From: OLB6 sp964493635
Lineage (GTDB): Bacteria; Bacteroidota; Ignavibacteria; Kapaibacteriales; Kapaibacteriaceae
NCBI GenBank assembly: GCA_964493635.1
Contig: CAZBOW010000018.1
Location: 1-43,055, forward strand
Reading direction: 5' to 3'
DNA length: 43,055 nucleotides
A program made the position numbers and the translations under genes. Shown piece after piece: positions 41,438-43,055 of the stretch. The notes below the pieces were generated by a model. It was given only the letters and a program-made list of their open reading frames with translations. It was not told the DNA's origin and did not search any database. The stretch's first letter is position 1. The number at the start of each line of letters is the position of its first letter.

Positions 41438-41751
41438 TCCTCATTCTCCGATTTGATGATGTAGATCTGCTCGCCCTTTCGCACGTAGCCGTACCGTTCC
41501 CGGGCCAGGCGCTCAATCAGGAGCGTGTCGGTCTTGAGCTGATGAATCACGGTGCGCAAGGAGTCCTCCAGCTGGCGCAGTTCGGTGATCTGGCCTTCAA
41601 GGGTGGATTGCTGCGAACTCAAACTCCAGCGCGACAACAATCCATGACTGGAAAACAGCACAAACGCTCCCAGCAGTGCTGCAAGGAGGCTGATCACCAC
41701 AAGTCGTTTCCGCGTCATGAGACGCTTCTGAAACGCTACCGAGGGTTTCAT
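41434..41751 (-). CDS. FtsB/DivIC-like septum formation protein
   Basis: From the ATG at 41751 the protein has 105 aa, with a basic N-terminus, one membrane segment (about 17-36, VVISLLAALLGAFVLFSS) and a periplasmic coiled coil (SQQSTLEGQITELRQLEDSL onward). It ends with the DivIC/FtsB signature ERLARERYGYVRKGEQIY. Such proteins join FtsL and FtsQ/DivIB in the divisome. The frame extends to 41874, but the added part is antisense-like. The ATGA overlap with the upstream stop (41748-41751) fixes the start. Confidence 0.88.
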   Translation of the reverse strand: MKPSVAFQKRLMTRKRLVVISLLAALLGAFVLFSSHGLLSRWSLSSQQSTLEGQITELRQLEDSLRTVIHQLKTDTLLIERLARERYGYVRKGEQIYIIKSENEE

Positions 41752-42995
41752 GGCAGCTGCATGCTCCGTACGATGGATCCATCGGGTGCCCACACAACCA
41801 CCGCTGCAGGAACAGGGATGCCGGCGGGCAAGGCAACGGGGCACTCCGAACAGGGCACACGACCATACCACCACTGGCTACCATCAAGGGAGTAGATCGC
41901 TGCCCTTACTCCACCATTAACTGTCCATGGATGGGTAACGGTGAGTGCGTTCGGCAGCAGGTGAATTCTGGTTTGAATCCTAGTTTGCGTGAGCGATTCC
42001 CGAACGGATGTAATGTTGTCGTAGAGGTCGTAGCGATATACGCCGTTCGAATCCGGAAGCTCCCCGGACGCCACAGAGATCACGGCCCAGCCACCATCAA
42101 CGACCATGCGATTGCGGGTTGGCTGTACGTCCGGAATGTGGAGCACGTAGCCAACAGAGTCCCACTGCGCGCTTCCACGCTCTTGACGGTACATCTGCAG
42201 GAAGCCGTCGGTGGTGCGAGTCAGGGCAACGAGGTAGAGCGCATCAGAACTATGCCCCACAATGGGTCCCGGGAAGGGAGCCTCGGCGGTACGGTTCTCC
42301 CATGTTCCGCCGCGACTGTTGTACTGGTACATCTCGGAACCACATGCTGCAAACAGGGTGCCGCCATCAACGGCGATGAGCGATACAGCGTTCTCCGACG
42401 GCGGTGTCGTTATCTCCCACGTTTGGCCACCGTCGGCCGATAGGTACAGTCCGTTGGTGGTGAGTGCCGCCATGATCGTAGCCGACATTTCCATGTCCAG
42501 AACGCGCTCACCACTGGGTACGGGTACGGCCAAGCTGTTGATGGACCTACCTCGCGCCAGGATGGTGCCGTCGTCCATGGTGATGTAGAACACTTGTCCA
42601 ACGGCGGAGAGATCCACCACCGCTCCGGTGCTAACATAGAGGTGCTCGGAGTACGTCCACGACGATCCGCCTTGAGTAAACCAGATCTCCACCGAATCAC
42701 CGGCTGCCGGCTGCGAGGCGCAGATCGTCACATTGCCAAAGAAATCCGTCACACCGCGCTGATGGGCAGGAATGCCCGCTACCACCTGCCATGACAAACC
42801 AACGTCGATCGACGTGGCCATGGAATCCTCCAGCGCAATCAAGGCATTGGCGGCCGTATGTAATGCCGGCGACGTGCTTACCTGCGGCGTTGTGGCCCGT
42901 TGCCACGGCCGCTGGGCCAACAGCGTTCCCGGTGCTCCGAGGACCATAAGCCCAAGCACAAGCCCGAGTAGTAAGCAACATGTGCGTTGTGTCAT
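41748..42995 (-). CDS. Secreted BNR/sialidase-like beta-propeller protein
   Basis: This 415-aa protein has a signal peptide (GLVLGLMVLGAPGTLLAQ). It contains Asp-box-like blades (NGLYLSADGGQTWE and GLSWQVV) and repeated short strands typical of beta-propellers. The last 65 residues (AAIYSLDGSQWWYGRVP, then ALPAGIPVPAAVVVWAPDG) look like a T9SS-type sorting domain, though less clearly than at 5514. It is the first gene of the run that goes on with the FtsB-like, RidA and OmpA genes. The ligand is unknown. Confidence 0.8.
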   Translation of the reverse strand: MTQRTCCLLLGLVLGLMVLGAPGTLLAQRPWQRATTPQVSTSPALHTAANALIALEDSMATSIDVGLSWQVVAGIPAHQRGVTDFFGNVTICASQPAAGDSVEIWFTQGGSSWTYSEHLYVSTGAVVDLSAVGQVFYITMDDGTILARGRSINSLAVPVPSGERVLDMEMSATIMAALTTNGLYLSADGGQTWEITTPPSENAVSLIAVDGGTLFAACGSEMYQYNSRGGTWENRTAEAPFPGPIVGHSSDALYLVALTRTTDGFLQMYRQERGSAQWDSVGYVLHIPDVQPTRNRMVVDGGWAVISVASGELPDSNGVYRYDLYDNITSVRESLTQTRIQTRIHLLPNALTVTHPWTVNGGVRAAIYSLDGSQWWYGRVPCSECPVALPAGIPVPAAVVVWAPDGSIVRSMQLP

Positions 42996-43055
42996 ACATC
43001 AATCTCCCAGTACACCCGGCAATCTACAACGGATCTTCCGGCCAGTCATGCTTGG

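Overview
The window looks like a piece of a draft or metagenome-assembled genome from the FCB (Bacteroidota/Chlorobi) side of the bacterial tree. My best guess is a Kapabacteria/Ignavibacteria-like lineage, but no rRNA or tRNA gene is present to confirm it. The reasons are several proteins with type IX secretion (T9SS) style C-terminal sorting domains, OmpA-type and DUF5683/DUF5723-like envelope proteins, Bacteroidota-type promoter boxes (TAnnTTTG) and almost no Shine-Dalgarno sites. Two 100-N scaffold gaps (22203-22302 and 39635-39734) are present. The first is almost certainly artificial, because the 55 bases on each side are identical.

Layout. 1-1471: the 5' part of leuS (minus) diverges from an aldo/keto reductase. 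1487-6720: a visibly AT-richer island of secreted or lipoprotein genes on the minus strand. Its first 3.9 kb (three translationally coupled genes) sits between two 84-bp direct copies of the aldo/keto reductase 3' end, and two of those three genes carry lesions just before their C-terminal module. 6738-10039: outer-membrane barrel, Gfo/Idh/MocA oxidoreductase and XerC/D-type recombinase (minus). 10068-20652 (plus): a 2-aminomuconate semialdehyde dehydrogenase/deaminase pair (kynurenine-pathway type) coupled to a 1581-aa surface protein, a dual-OmpA-domain protein and a peptide-binding lipoprotein. 20598-21839: Y-family DNA polymerase (minus). 21908-24191: feoA-feoB (plus). 24196-25572: mgtE (minus). 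25600-31540 (minus): TolC, adaptor, ATPase and two MacB-type permeases forming a tripartite efflux system. 31582-35260 (minus): typA/bipA followed by two coupled secreted proteins. 35384-35944: DUF4136 lipoprotein (plus). 35935-42995 (minus): a long, tightly packed envelope/house-keeping run of BNR-like secreted protein, FtsB/DivIC-like protein, RidA, DUF5683 protein, dual-OmpA protein, recR, methyltransferase, two lipoproteins and a small membrane protein.

Genes inside each run mostly overlap by 1-4 bases (ATGA, TAATG or TGATG junctions), implying translational coupling. Several transcription units appear to start from a TAnnTTTG box only 4-6 nt upstream of the start codon (leuS, the dehydrogenase, the second OmpA gene), which would give leaderless or near-leaderless mRNAs.

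I do not see a CRISPR array, a defence system, a prophage or an insertion sequence. The most unusual structure is the repeat-flanked, damaged cassette of surface genes at 1403-5443.
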